This document shows positions 24,255-34,954 of a stretch of 64,000 bases of DNA, in pieces. Both the position numbers and the translations under genes were made by a program. The stretch's first letter is position 1, and the number at the start of each line of letters is the position of its first letter. Below the pieces are notes generated by a model. That model was given only the letters and a program-made list of their open reading frames with translations, was not told the DNA's origin and did not search any database. The stretch covers positions 558,001-622,000 of the forward strand of contig JAZGUH010000197.1 of NCBI GenBank assembly GCA_037893225.1, written 5' to 3'. Source of the DNA: Hippasteria phrygiana. Its lineage: Eukaryota > Echinodermata > Asteroidea > Valvatida > Goniasteridae.

Positions 24255-26631
24255 CTAGAGTTTGTGGTACAAACACACGGTGTTGGACTTGTTCAGTTTG
24301 ATTACATATTAAGAGAATAGATCCACATTTATGTAATCACTAATTGTGAAAACTTTGTGTGCTGCGGTTCATGAAGCATGACGTTCTCAAAAATGTTGAT
24401 TTTTTAGGTTTTTGTAATTTGACCTTGATGACGTCATCATGACACTATTACATCTGTGCACATTACCAACGCAGTTAATCTGCAGTTTGCGACGTCACTG
24501 GTCACTTTTGTGAAAAGCACATACCTGCCAAAGACTAACATCGTGGAAAGCAAGTTCATATCTTTTACCAATTTCGAATTATAAGGCACTTCCGGTTTGG
24601 ACCGGAAGGAAGGGTCATGTGATTTTGCACGTAATATAAAAAATGAAGACCCAGGAATATTCTATCAATTCCTGTTTATAGAATAATCAGATCTCTGTCG
24701 GTTCATTCTATATTGATTTTCAAAGATTAAATCTATACATTTTTGATTGACGTCATCTTGACGTCAATATCAGAAAGCTCGAGAGCTATGCTAACTGTGG
24801 GATCTGAAGCAAAAATCTGAATTATATCTGTCGCGGTTGATTTTTCAGCAATTTTTTAATGTTTAAAGGTCTTTTCATTGCAACTTCCGGTCTGATGACG
24901 TCATCAATCTGCGCCCTCGCATACGTGTTGCCTGGATGAAGGTCATCATATATAGCAATTATAAAGTGATTACCTCAAACTTCGCCACTCACATCGACTG
25001 AAAGTTCTTTCACTTTCAAATTATAAGGCACTTCCGGTTTGGACCGGAAGGAAGGGTCATGTGAATTTGCACGTAATATATCAAATGAAGACCCTGGATT
25101 ATTCTGTCAATTCCCGTGAAAAGCAAAATCAGATCTCTCTCGGTTGATTTGATATTGATTTTCAAACATTAAATCAAGAAATCTTTGATTTATAGTAATC
25201 TGATACTTGATGACGTCATCGTGACGTCATTATCACAAAGCTCGAGAGCTATGTCAACTGTCCCATCTGAAGCAAAAATCTGAATTATATCTGTCGCGGT
25301 TGATTTTTCAGCGATTTTTTAAGGTTTAAAGGTCTTTTCATTGCAACTTTCGGTCTGATGACGTCATCAATCTGAGCCCTTGCACACGTGTTGCCTGCAT
25401 GAAGGTCATCATATATATCAATTATAAAGTGATTACCGCAAACTTTGCCACACACATCGACTGAAAGGTAATTTTAAACATTTTTCAACCTGCCGCTAGA
25501 GGGCGCTCGAAGATTTTATGACGTCACCGCACACATTTTTGAAAAGTTCAGCCTGGCCAAAGACTAACATTGTTGAAAGCAAGTTCAAATCTGTTTCCAC
25601 TTATAAATCATAAGGCACTTCCGGTTTGGACCGGAAGAAAGGGTCATGTGATTTTGCACGTAATATCAAAAATGAAGACCCTGGATTATTCCATCAATTC
25701 CCGTAAAAAGCAAAATCAGATCTCTCTCGGTTGATTTTATATTGATTTTCAAACATTAAATCAAGAAATCTTTGATTGCTTGTAATCTGATACCTGATGA
25801 CGTCATCGTGACGTCATTATTACAAAGCTCGAGAGCTATGTCAACTGTGCTATCTGAAGCAAAAATCTGAAATATATCTGTCACGGTTGATTTTTCAGCG
25901 ATTTTTTAAGGTTTAAAGGTCTTTTCATTGCAGCTTCCGGTCTGATGACGTCATCAATCTGAGCCCTTGCACACGTGTTGCCTGCATGAAGGTCATCATA
26001 TATATCAATTATAAAGTGATTACCGCAAACTTCGCCACACACATCGACTGAAAGTTCATTTTGAACATTTTGCAACCTGCCGCTAGAGGGCGCTCGAATA
26101 TTTTATGACGTCACAGCTAACATTTTTGAAAAGTTCAGCCTGGCCAAGGACTAACATCGCTGAAAGCAAGTTCAAATCTTTTTCCACTTTCAAATTATAA
26201 GGCACTTCCGGTTTCGACCGGAAGGAAGGGTCACGTGATTTTGCACGCACGATCAAAATTGAAGATCTAATATTATCCTATCAATTGCCGTAAAAATCAA
26301 GTTCCGGTCTTTCACGGTTGATTTTATATCGATTTTCAAAGATTAAAAATAGAAATGTTTAATTGCTTGTAATTTGATACCTGATGACGTCATCATGACG
26401 TCATTACAAAAAAAACCATCTTCAGTTGGTTGTACATATATGTACCAAATATGAACTTGATATGAGTTTGCATGTAGCCAAACAACTCCGGAGAAGAAAG
26501 AGGTAGCAAAAAGAAAAAGAGGAATAATAATAATCAATACAAAAACAATAGGTTTTGGGCTGAAAGCCCAACACCTAATAATCAATAGAATAACAATAGG
26601 TGTTGGGCTGATGCCCAACACCTAATAAGAA
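24255..26631 (-). mobile_element. Helitron-like unit 3 with three CRE-rich repeats
   Basis: The edge is CTAG at 24255-24258 with a minus-strand hairpin GTTTGT-ACC-ACAAAC one nt away. Repeat landmarks are at 24884, 25347 and 25934; the last interval is again 587 bp, and the 463-bp one reflects an internal deletion. The right end carries 'caactccggagaagaaag', a simple tract and two extra hairpins (26550-26624) before the next CTAG. Confidence 0.55.
26550..26624. repeat. Two consecutive hairpins built on GGTGTTGGGC
   Basis: At 26597-26624 TAGGTGTTGGGC-TGAT-GCCCAACACCTA forms a perfect 12-bp stem. Just before it, GGTTTTGGGCT-GAA-AGCCCAACACC forms the same stem with one mismatch. The arm GGTGTTGGGC is also the sequence that follows the terminal hairpin of the Helitron-like units (for example at 26661). 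Confidence 0.85.
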
Positions 26632-28225
26632 CTAGATATATGTCGTTTGTAATAACAAACGCACGGTGTTGGGCGTTTTTTGTATCGATTGAAAGAGAAA
26701 AGATGCACCTGTATACCATCACCAATCGTGAAAATCTTATGTGCTGCAGTTCATGAAACATGTTGTTTCCAAAGGAATGTTCGTTTTGGAAGTTTTGTCA
26801 TTTGACCTTGATGACGTCATTCCTGACATCATTACACCTGTGCACATTACCAAATCTATCATAATCTATAATGGAAAGATAATATGGCCTCTCTAACAAC
26901 GCAGGTGCTAACCAGGTTCTCATATCTGCTACATATGTAATGTAATAAGAATTTTACTTTGAACTTACGGTAATTCTGGAAGTAAAGGTCAAATAACAAA
27001 AAAACATTACGTTTCTTAAATCAAACGCATGGTATTTGTGTTTTTTTTAAAAGTCAGTTAGATTATGTAAGAGAGAAGACGTACATGTAGATGTATTTCA
27101 TCACTTATTTTGAAAACCTTGGGAGTTGCAGTTAATGAAATATGATATTTCAACAATTTGTAATTGTCGAGTGGTTTTTGTATGTAATTTGACCTTGATG
27201 ACGTCATGATGTCATTACATCTGTACACATCAGCACACCACTGATCTCTATTATAATGTATAATGGAGATCAGTGAACCAAACCTATTATTAGAAAGTTA
27301 AGACCTTTCGAAGAAGGCACGTGCCAACAAGGTTGTCGTTTCTGTAACCATTATCTAATGTTATAAGAATTTAACTTTGAACTTCCGGAAGATTTTGAAG
27401 AAGTAAAAACACTTCCAACCAAAAGTGTAGACCAAGGTAAGATCAATGTGATCTTCAAATGGGAAAGCATTTTGTGCTGTTGTAGTTCATGAGATAAGAA
27501 GTTTCGAGCAAAATTTGATTTCAACCGGAAGGAAGGGTACCGTGATTTTGTAATTTGATACCTGATGACGTCATCGATACGTCATTATAAGAAGCCTTTT
27601 ACGTTCACTGTGCCATTTGAAGGAAAAATTTGGATTATAGCGCTCACGGTTATTTTTTCAGCAATGTTCAAAGTACAAAAAGTGTTTTGTTACTGCCGGT
27701 GTGATGACGTCATGAATCTCATTTTTGCACTCTGGTAACGCTTATAAAATGTTAACTGGCTTTTCCTTCCAAGTTGTGTAGTGGTCACCGGACGCATAGA
27801 AAAGTCGGACAAATTTATTCTGTCGCCCTCCAAAAAGCTTCTTGTGGAGAACTGAAGATGTTTCAGATTGAAGTGTTGTTCGTTCAAAAAAGAAATGTTC
27901 TTTGATAATTGGTAAGTAGGAAAAAAATCATCTTTCTCGTGAAGAAGGACAGTATAATTTTATTTCATTGTCAATCTGAAGTGTTGAATAGTGAAAGATA
28001 GCTTCAACCAAAAATGCACATCAATATTATTGAATTTCTCTTTGATTTCAATTTGACGTATTTATGAGAATAGAAACACCATCTATCTGGAAAATTGAAA
28101 ATCATTGCAGCGGTTGCGGAAAGGAGGGCAAATAGAAAAGGGCATTTTTCTCTTCGTAAGTGAGAACGCCACACGTCGCGTGATACGTGGGGTTTGATGG
28201 AAAGCGCGTGAGCAATGTGTGCCTA
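26632..28225 (-). mobile_element. Helitron-like unit 4: module A2
   Basis: CTAG lies at 26632-26635 with the same hairpin as unit 1. The module parallels 19274-21210 in order and sequence up to 'gcgtgagcaatgtg', lacking an internal piece near 27980 ('aataaacagggtccggctc' in A1 and A3). After 28225 similarity stops. A 65-codon minus-strand frame (27690-27887) is shared with A1 and A3 but shows only a few, mostly amino-acid-changing, differences, so it is probably not selected as protein. Confidence 0.55.
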
Positions 28226-29498
28226 ATGCGTTTGCACTGTACTTATAATTAGCTGTCCAAATGACGTAATACTTATGAAGAGGATAATCGTATCGTTTCC
28301 ATTATTTGGGGCTGGCAACCAGTCTAGTTGCGATTTTGCTAGTATGCTTTCTTATAGGGTTTTCGAAACGCTGGCTTCGGCTTGGCTTCGGCTTCGTCTC
28401 TGATTTCTGAATATCTGAGAAGCGAACAAAATGTAAGTATTCTAATTTTTACTTTCATAATCGGGCTCGCGATCTCGGAGTTGACCCTTTCGTGATATGG
28501 GATATTCATGTATTCATAAGTAAATGTACATAATAAAATGGAGGCCTATAGAGATGGCTAACCAGAAGGACACAACAACCGTGTAGGCCGCGTCCATTAC
28601 CAATAGGTTACAATACAGTGTTCTGTTACACCGTTCAGTCTCAATTTTGTATGATACTTGGCACAATGGCACGTAATGGTATTTAAAACCTATAGCTAAA
28701 TCATATTAGATTTTATATTAGTAGAAAAAAAACCCAAAATAAATACGTGATTGTTAGTTTTTGTTACTAGACGAAAAACGCATTACCTACCTATAGACTA
28801 ATCCGACCAAAAAAATTTAAAATTAGAAGCCATCTTTAGGTACCCAATCAACCGGTACCATACACGCGCGCTTGTTATACGCGCGCAGACATTGTTCCTT
28901 TGACCAATAGGTGAAAAGTAAACACGGTCCAAAATACACACGCGCCTTATAATTATGTACTAAGCACGCCTATGAAGCGCGCGCGAGCGCTGTACCGCCC
29001 GATTGGGTGGCTTCTAACGGTTCGTCGGATTAGTGGAATCGTCCAGTAATTCTCCTGGGTTAAATATTCATGTTATAGAAGGCTTTTGGCGATTTCGACC
29101 AATCAGCTTGTTCCGTCCACTTTTGGACTAATTCGCCATAGGGGGTGTACAAAAAACAAACCGATGAACGACATTCCCAAGTCTGTGATCGTGATTCAAG
29201 GTTAACTCACAAGAGGACGCAAGAGGATGCTATTTCGGGCACTATTCTGTGATTGTATTGGCTATCAGGCTGACAAAATCCTCGATCACAGACTTGGAAC
29301 CAAGTCTAGTCAGAAGTCGGAGACGAAGCCGAAGCCAATCCGAATCCAGCCTTTTATTTCTTAAAAATAACCTAGCCTGAGCGAGGACAACCTTGTCTTC
29401 ATGGTGTTCGAGCAGTATGCCCACTATCTGTTCTATCTACTTTTGTGAACGAGAATGACAGTATCTTGGGAACGAGGTTGTCATAAGGGAATCTTCAG
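28226..29498. other. Interior of the 23.4-kb element, not part of the arrays
   Basis: At 28797-29034 ACTAATCCG and its complement face each other, with further inverted words 'agaagcca' and 'acccaatc' inside. This may be a small fold-back element without a visible target duplication. 'ggcttcggcttcgtctc' at 28382-28400 is inverted at 29308-29330. GCGCGC tracts occur at 28865-28990. No gene is confirmed. Confidence 0.35.
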
Positions 29499-29512
29499 AT
29501 CAGGAAACCAGA

Positions 29513-29709
29513 TGTGATATCTACTTATATGTAAATTAGTAGGACTACTTTATTCTAATATCCTTGCGCAGGAATTTAACATAACGTATATATAAAGGCC
29601 AAGTAAGCTGATTAAATTTGTTGAGTTTTGTAACACCATTGGCCGGCGTTCTTGTTTCGTTCTCTTCGGTTTGTTCATTTACATTTACGTGTACAACTAC
29701 GATACAACA
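29513..29709 (+). repeat. Left LTR (197 bp)
   Basis: Starts TG and ends CA. 'tatatataaaggcc' near 29587-29600 may act as the TATA region of the element promoter. Preceded by the target copy CCAGA. Confidence 0.95.
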
Positions 29710-29737
29710 TTTGGCGACGAGGTTGACGACCACACCC

Positions 29738-29967
29738 ATGGCGAGTGCAGGCTCCTTAACTCAACCCTCTCCTTCAAGAAGCGGGAGAACCGGCCATAAT
29801 TTGGAAGCAGTGGGTCTCCAATTTTGAAAACTACCTATTAGCGATAGGTGGAAATGAATTTTCGCCAGAAAGAACGAAGGCAATCCTCCTTCACTGCCTT
29901 GGTGTAGAAGGCCAGAGAGTCTATACAACACTTCCCCGGAGTGAAGAAAGTCCTCCACAGCTAGGGT
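29738..29967 (+). pseudogene. LTR element gag, N-terminal part, frameshifted
   Basis: A likely start ATG at 29738 begins a short frame that closes at a TGA in 'ccaattttgaaa' (about 29827). The frame one step over carries IIWKQWVSNFENYLL and LLHCLGVEGQ, which look like a capsid-type gag start. A second shift near 29960 is needed to enter the long frame at 29968. I infer two small indels within 230 bp. Confidence 0.6.
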
Positions 29968-31605
29968 ATGAATGTCTACATGCATGCGGTTCAAGTTCTT
30001 CAAGAACATTTTCAGCCAGCAGTAAACGTTGTAGCTGAGAGGTACAATTTCAGACAACGGGTACAGCATTCAAGTGAATCCATAAATACTTTTCTTTGTG
30101 CTCTTCGAGAACTTTCGAAAACATGCGATTTTGGGGCAATGACTGATGAAATGATAAGAGATCAAGTTGTTGAAAAAACGAACAGTCCAAAAATTAGAGA
30201 GAGATTACTCATGGAAAAGGAACTCACACTACAAAAAGCCGTGGACATAGCGCGACGCTTTGAAAAAGCAATGCAAGAGGCTAAAACCCTTACAGAGAAT
30301 AATGCGGGTCGGGTTAACAAAGTCAGCAAATTCCAAAGCCATTCTACAAAGTCCGGACCTCCAATTCCCCGTGTTCAACCTGATGTGTCCACCAAACAAA
30401 CGTTTTGTTACCAATGTGGGTCACGAGCACACCTAGCGAACGACAGAGCGTGTCCTGCCAGAGAAAAGGAATGTAACGTATGTCACAAACTGGGACACTT
30501 CGCCAAAGTATGCAGACAAAGGCAAGGAAGAACAGATACACGACCACACGTTCCTTCGAGTCGAGGTTGTCGGAAAAAGGCCGGGGTGTTTCAAATCCGT
30601 GACGATTCCTTGGAGTCCAGTGAGGAGGACGTCCATGTTCTTGCTACCGATATGCCGGGAATTGGAACTGACTCGGTAGTCTGCAATGTTGATATCAACG
30701 GGGTACAACTGCCGCTGATGGTTGACACTGGTTCGGGTGCGAGTATTCTTACCAAGAGCACTTTTAACAAGTACTTTTTGCCGGAGGCGTTACAGAAACC
30801 TCCCCCTGAACAAAAACTGTTGTCATTTACGCAACACACGATCAAAACCCTTGGGTATTTTGAGTGTACATTCTCATACAAGGACACTACTTTAATTACG
30901 AACTTGTATGTTGCTGAATCGGGAACCGATATTTTAGGCCGAGATCTTGTGAAAGCCTTGCGCATTAACATTGATGGTTCCACTTTGTCATGTAACAGTG
31001 TTGACTCGGGTAAGGAAAACAGTGTAAACTTACCTGAACATGTACAACAATTTGAGAAGCTGTTCAATGTTCAGGATGAACTAAAAACAGTGTCTGGATT
31101 TGTGCATAAAATCAAAGTCAATGAGAAAGTACAACCAGTAAGTCAAAAACTACGTAGATTACCGTTCAGTGTTAGAGACAAAGTGTCCGAAGAGTTGAAA
31201 AGACTTGAGAAACAAGGTATCATTGAGAAAATTGATTCTGCTGAATGGGTTTCACCAATTGTGGTTTCCTGGAAGAAAAATGGTCAATTACGACTCTGTG
31301 TTGACTTGCGAAAAGTAAACGAAGCGATAATACCTGATAAATACCCACTGCCAAAAATTGATGAAATACTTAGTGAATTGAGAAATGCATCTGTATTTAG
31401 TCAATTAGACTTGCAATCAGCATACCATCAACTCCTTTTGCATAAGGATTCCAGAGGTTTGACTGCATTCATCACGCACGATGGTTTATTTCAGTATAAA
31501 AGAGTGTGTTTTGGGTTGTCATCAGCACCATCGGCATTTCAGAAAATGATGAGCATTATGCTGAGTGGTTTAAAAGGTGTTCAGTGTAATACTTGGATGA
31601 CCTAA
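29968..31605 (+). pseudogene. LTR element gag C-terminus, zinc knuckles, protease and most of RT
   Basis: One open frame of about 545 codons joins gag and pol. Around codons 140-190 are two Cys/His boxes; the second, CNVCHKLGHFAKVC, is a canonical C-x2-C-x4-H-x4-C knuckle, while the first has six residues before the last Cys. The protease motif LMVDTGSGAS follows near 30714. RT blocks LRLCVDLRKVNE, FSQLDLQSAYHQ and FGLSSAPSAFQ are intact. The frame runs out at 31605, because an indel just before 31590 throws the catalytic YLDD motif into another frame. Confidence 0.9.
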
Positions 31606-32183
31606 TTGTTTATGGTAAAGATCAAACCGAACATGATGCAAATTTACAAGCAGTTCTTGAAAGACTAGATAAGTATGGAGTCGTACTGAATAAGGACAAA
31701 TGCTTGTTCTCAAAGGATAGCTTAAAGTTTCTGGGTCACACTGTAAGCGCAACAGGAATTCAAGTTGGCGATAAGTACCATGCAATCAATAATGCTCCAG
31801 TACCTCATGACAAGAAAACCTTGAGATCATTCCTAGGTTTAGCGGGGTATTTTTCAAAGTACATTCCGCAGTTTGCCACAATAGTAGAACCATTGAGAGT
31901 ACTGCTACGAAACGATCAAAAATTTGTTTGGTCTAAAGAAGCACAACGAAGTATGGAAGAGTTGAAAAGTAATATCGGTCTTAGTCCAAAACTGGCTATG
32001 TTTGATCCTGATCAAGACGTTACTCTTACAACCGATGCATCAGCATATGGATTAGGGGCCGTACTTACGCAAATGAAAAATGGCCAAGAAGTTACAATCG
32101 AATGTGCCAGCCGCACATTGTCAAGTGCTGAAAGAAATTATTCTGTTGGAGAAAGAAGCATTAGCTTGTGTATGGGCATGTGA
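31590..32183 (+). pseudogene. LTR element RT catalytic motif and RNase H start
   Basis: YLDDLIVYG is encoded from 31590 in a frame different from the preceding segment. The connection domain and RNase H start follow (LTTDASAYGLGAVL near 32027). Around 32145 an extra base moves RNase H into another frame, so this frame ends early at 32183. Confidence 0.88.
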
Positions 32184-33357
32184 AAAGTTCCATATTCACC
32201 TTTGGGGTCGAAAATTTACTTTGGTTACTGACCATCAAGCTTTGATCACCTTGCTGAAAAAAGGTTCAGATCGCCAATCAATGCGTATTGCACGTTGGTC
32301 CGCAAGATTGATGAAGTATCATTATGATATTAAGTTCAAAAGAGGTCAGGAAAACATAGTAGCGGACGCACTATCACGACTACCAGTTCCGGCCGAGCCA
32401 CAAGAATTTGATTCAGATGACACGGTCATTTGCCAAATTGCACTTGAAAAAATGTGTACAAGTATTTCCATCCAGAATTTACAAAACTGTACAAAAGAAG
32501 ATGATATATTAAAGGAAGTAAGAAAATACATTCAATCAGGTTGGCCTAACAAGTTCAGTTTTATGAAATCTGAAAACCTGTCAGTGCTGAAACCATACTT
32601 CAATATCAAAGATGAATTAACAGTATGTGATGATGTTATCATGTGAAATGACCGAATTATAGTTCCTGAGGAATTAACTGGTCTAATGCTCAAACTAGCT
32701 CATGAATCTCATCAGGGTATGACCCGTACAAAACAACGGTTGCGAGAATTGTATTGGTGGCCCGGTATGGACACACAAGTTGAACATATAGTTAAATCTT
32801 GTGTAACATGCCAATTCAATGATAAGAGTGTAAAACAAACAACTGCTCCAATGAAACCAATTCCCTACTCAGAAAGTGCATGGAGTAAAGTTGGAATCGA
32901 TATAGTAGGACCCTTTGAAAGGGGGCCAATAGAATGTAGATATGCTATAACACTCGTGGATTATTATAGCAAATGGCCAGAAGTGTGTTTTACGTCGAAT
33001 GTGACAACTAAGTCAGTCATTACATTCTTGAAATCTCTTTTCAGTAGAGAGGGATATCTAGATGAGATCATCAGTGATAATGGTGTACAATTTACCTCGA
33101 CTGAATTCAAGAACTTTCTAGATGAAAGAGGTATCAGACATGGTTATACGTCGTTGTATTACCCACAAAGCAACGGTGCAGTTGAAAGATTTAATGGAGT
33201 TTTGAAAAATGCTATCCAAAATGCTATCAACAAAAATCAGAATTGGAAATCGACAGTGTATGAATACTTAACTGTTTATAGGGCTACACCACATGCCACA
33301 ACAGGTGTTGCTCCTTGTATTCTTATACATGGTATAGGCATATGCGGACAAAGTTAA
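32146..33357 (+). pseudogene. LTR element RNase H end and integrase, with one in-frame stop
   Basis: RNase H resumes with EKEALACVWACEKF and TDHQAL. An in-frame TGA at 32644-32646 separates it from the integrase; a CGA-to-TGA change is a plausible cause. The integrase shows the HESH...CVTC zinc-binding region, then the DDE core: IDIVGPFE, ISDNGVQF and YYPQSNGAVERFNG. A frameshift near 33340 ends this segment at 33357. Confidence 0.9.
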
Positions 33358-33815
33358 ATATCGTGGGTTTGAAAATGCCAGTCCCAAAATTACATGACGT
33401 TCAAACAAACGTTCGTGAAAGAGTACTAGGAAAACAAATGAAGTATAAAAAGTATGGCGACAAAAAGAAAAATGTCAAAGTTGTAAAGTTTCAAACTGGA
33501 GACTGGGTTAGAGTGAAGAAACCAGGATTTGTTGTTAAAGGTGAAAGGAAATATACTGATCCAATCCAGATAACCAAGAAAATCAGTCCATATACCTATG
33601 TCACTAGTGACAACAGAAAATGGAACGTAAGCAAACTTATTGGGGCTAGACGAACAGAACACTATGATCCATCTCTTCACTTTGAATTGGAAGAAAATGA
33701 TCACTCGGTTATTGAGACAAATAACAAGGGACCTACCATACCCAACAAACAATTACGACGCAGTGAGAGAGTGAAGCAAAAACCAAAATGGATGAAGGAT
33801 TATGTTATGTACTAG
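33330..33815 (+). pseudogene. LTR element integrase C-terminal domain
   Basis: After the frameshift the frame encodes a Lys-rich C-terminal region with FQTGDWVRVKKPGF, the usual integrase C-terminal SH3-like segment. The tail LRRSERVKQKPKWMKDYV follows and the frame stops at 33813-33815. No chromodomain is seen and no envelope gene follows before the right LTR. Confidence 0.85.
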
Positions 33816-34031
33816 TGTTTATTTGTTTATCATCTCATCACAATTACACTTAGTCAAGTTTTGCAATGACAAAAACTAATTGGATAATCTTAATTATACT
33901 GTATTAAACGTAATTTCGTTTGGGGATGTATTAATAAATTTTCTACCTGGGGGAAAATACGTTTGTTACAGGATTTGAATTTTGACTAGTTTGATAATTT
34001 GTGCGCAATCTTTTATAACGTAACGGGGAAA

Positions 34032-34228
34032 TGTGATATCTACTTATATGTAAATTAGTAGGACTACTTTATTCTAATATCCTTGCGCAGGAATTTAACA
34101 TAACGTATATATAAAGGCCAAGTAAGCTGATTAAATTTGTTGAGTTTTGTAACACCATTGGCCGGCGTTCTTGTTTCGTTCTCTTCGGTTTGTTCATTTA
34201 CATTTACGTGTACAACTACGATACAACA
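34032..34228 (+). repeat. Right LTR (197 bp)
   Basis: Base-for-base match to the left LTR by eye. GGGGAAA directly precedes it and CCAGA follows it. Confidence 0.95.
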
Positions 34229-34233
34229 CCAGA

Positions 34234-34319
34234 CTACTATTTGTTTGGTCATTTTCTCATTTCGGAAGGTTGTCACTGTCATGACTGTATACGGGCAGGC
34301 GTAGCTTTGATTGAGAAAG
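34234..34319 (+). pseudogene. Possible exon interrupted by the LTR retrotransposon (other part at 29499-29512)
   Basis: If the LTR element and one CCAGA copy are ignored, the sequence reads as an open frame of about 100 nt. It runs from a 'tcttcag' acceptor at 29492-29498 to a GTAAGG donor at 34320. Its downstream part includes FLISEGCHCHDC, with a cluster of Cys and His. No family was recognised. The join to the OB-fold exon at 36360 is out of phase, so either other exons lie between or the reading is accidental. Confidence 0.3.
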
Positions 34320-34753
34320 GTAAGGGAAATATTTTACTTTGATACCCACCAGGAACTGAGAAATGTTGGAAAATCAGTTGGTGTCCTAACAACTGTGTAA
34401 ACATGTGGCACAACCTGTTATTTCAAGATTTATTTCAGAAAAATGTGCAAACATGGGGCAACATATGTGGCATAACGTTACTGTAGTGTACTGTTACGTG
34501 TTAGGCTTAAGTAAGTGTAGCGCAGGTTGGACGATGTCTTCATTGAGCTAGGCCTAAACTACAGTTAAATTGGGCAATGGCAATGTTGGGTTTTAGTCCC
34601 AGCTTCTTATCTACCCCTAGAACTACGGGGCTCTTACTGGTAGGATCGAGCCTCATAGTTCTTGGGGTAAGTTTTAGCCATAATATTCTGAGATTTTCCT
34701 TCCACTTCTAAAATTGAAATTTTCTTTGTCTTCTCTTCATAGGTTTGTTCTAG
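34320..34753. other. Unassigned interior of the 23.4-kb element
   Basis: No motif or repeat border recognised; possibly an intron of the gene suggested by flanking candidate exons. Confidence 0.3.
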
Positions 34754-34761
34754 CTTGCGAG

Positions 34762-34946
34762 CAGTTGCGTAGTCAGGCTCTTCCTAGAGGGTGGGGGGGG
34801 GGGCAAACAGGGGGCATGGCTATAGTAACGCATATAGTAACGCATATCCAAAGTTTCCAGGGGGGGGGTCAAGAGGGGGGGGGGGGGGCAAGAGTTCCCA
34901 CAGTGGGGGCAGTTGCACCCACTTGCCCCCTTTGGCTATGCCACTG
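34762..34946. mobile_element. Short hAT element (185 bp) with 8-bp target duplication
   Basis: Begins CAGTTGCGTAGTCAGG and ends TTTGGCTATGCCACTG. CTTGCGAG is duplicated at 34754-34761 and 34947-34954. It belongs to the same G-rich family as 18852-19083 but is diverged from it. Confidence 0.88.
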
Positions 34947-34954
34947 CTTGCGAG

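Larger units (their letters stand above)
29513..34228 (+). mobile_element. Full-length Ty3/Gypsy-type LTR retrotransposon with identical LTRs
   Basis: Two 197-bp LTRs (29513-29709 and 34032-34228) start TGTGATATC and end GATACAACA; I see no difference between them. The 5-bp target duplication CCAGA lies at 29508-29512 and 34229-34233. A TGGCGACGAGG segment three bases after the left LTR is the likely primer binding site, and GGGGAAA at 34025-34031 is the likely polypurine tract. Between them lies gag-protease-RT-RNase H-integrase in the order of Ty3/Gypsy elements, broken at several places. Identical LTRs imply recent insertion. It lies inside the 23.4-kb element, in the same orientation as the OB-fold exon. 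Confidence 0.95.
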
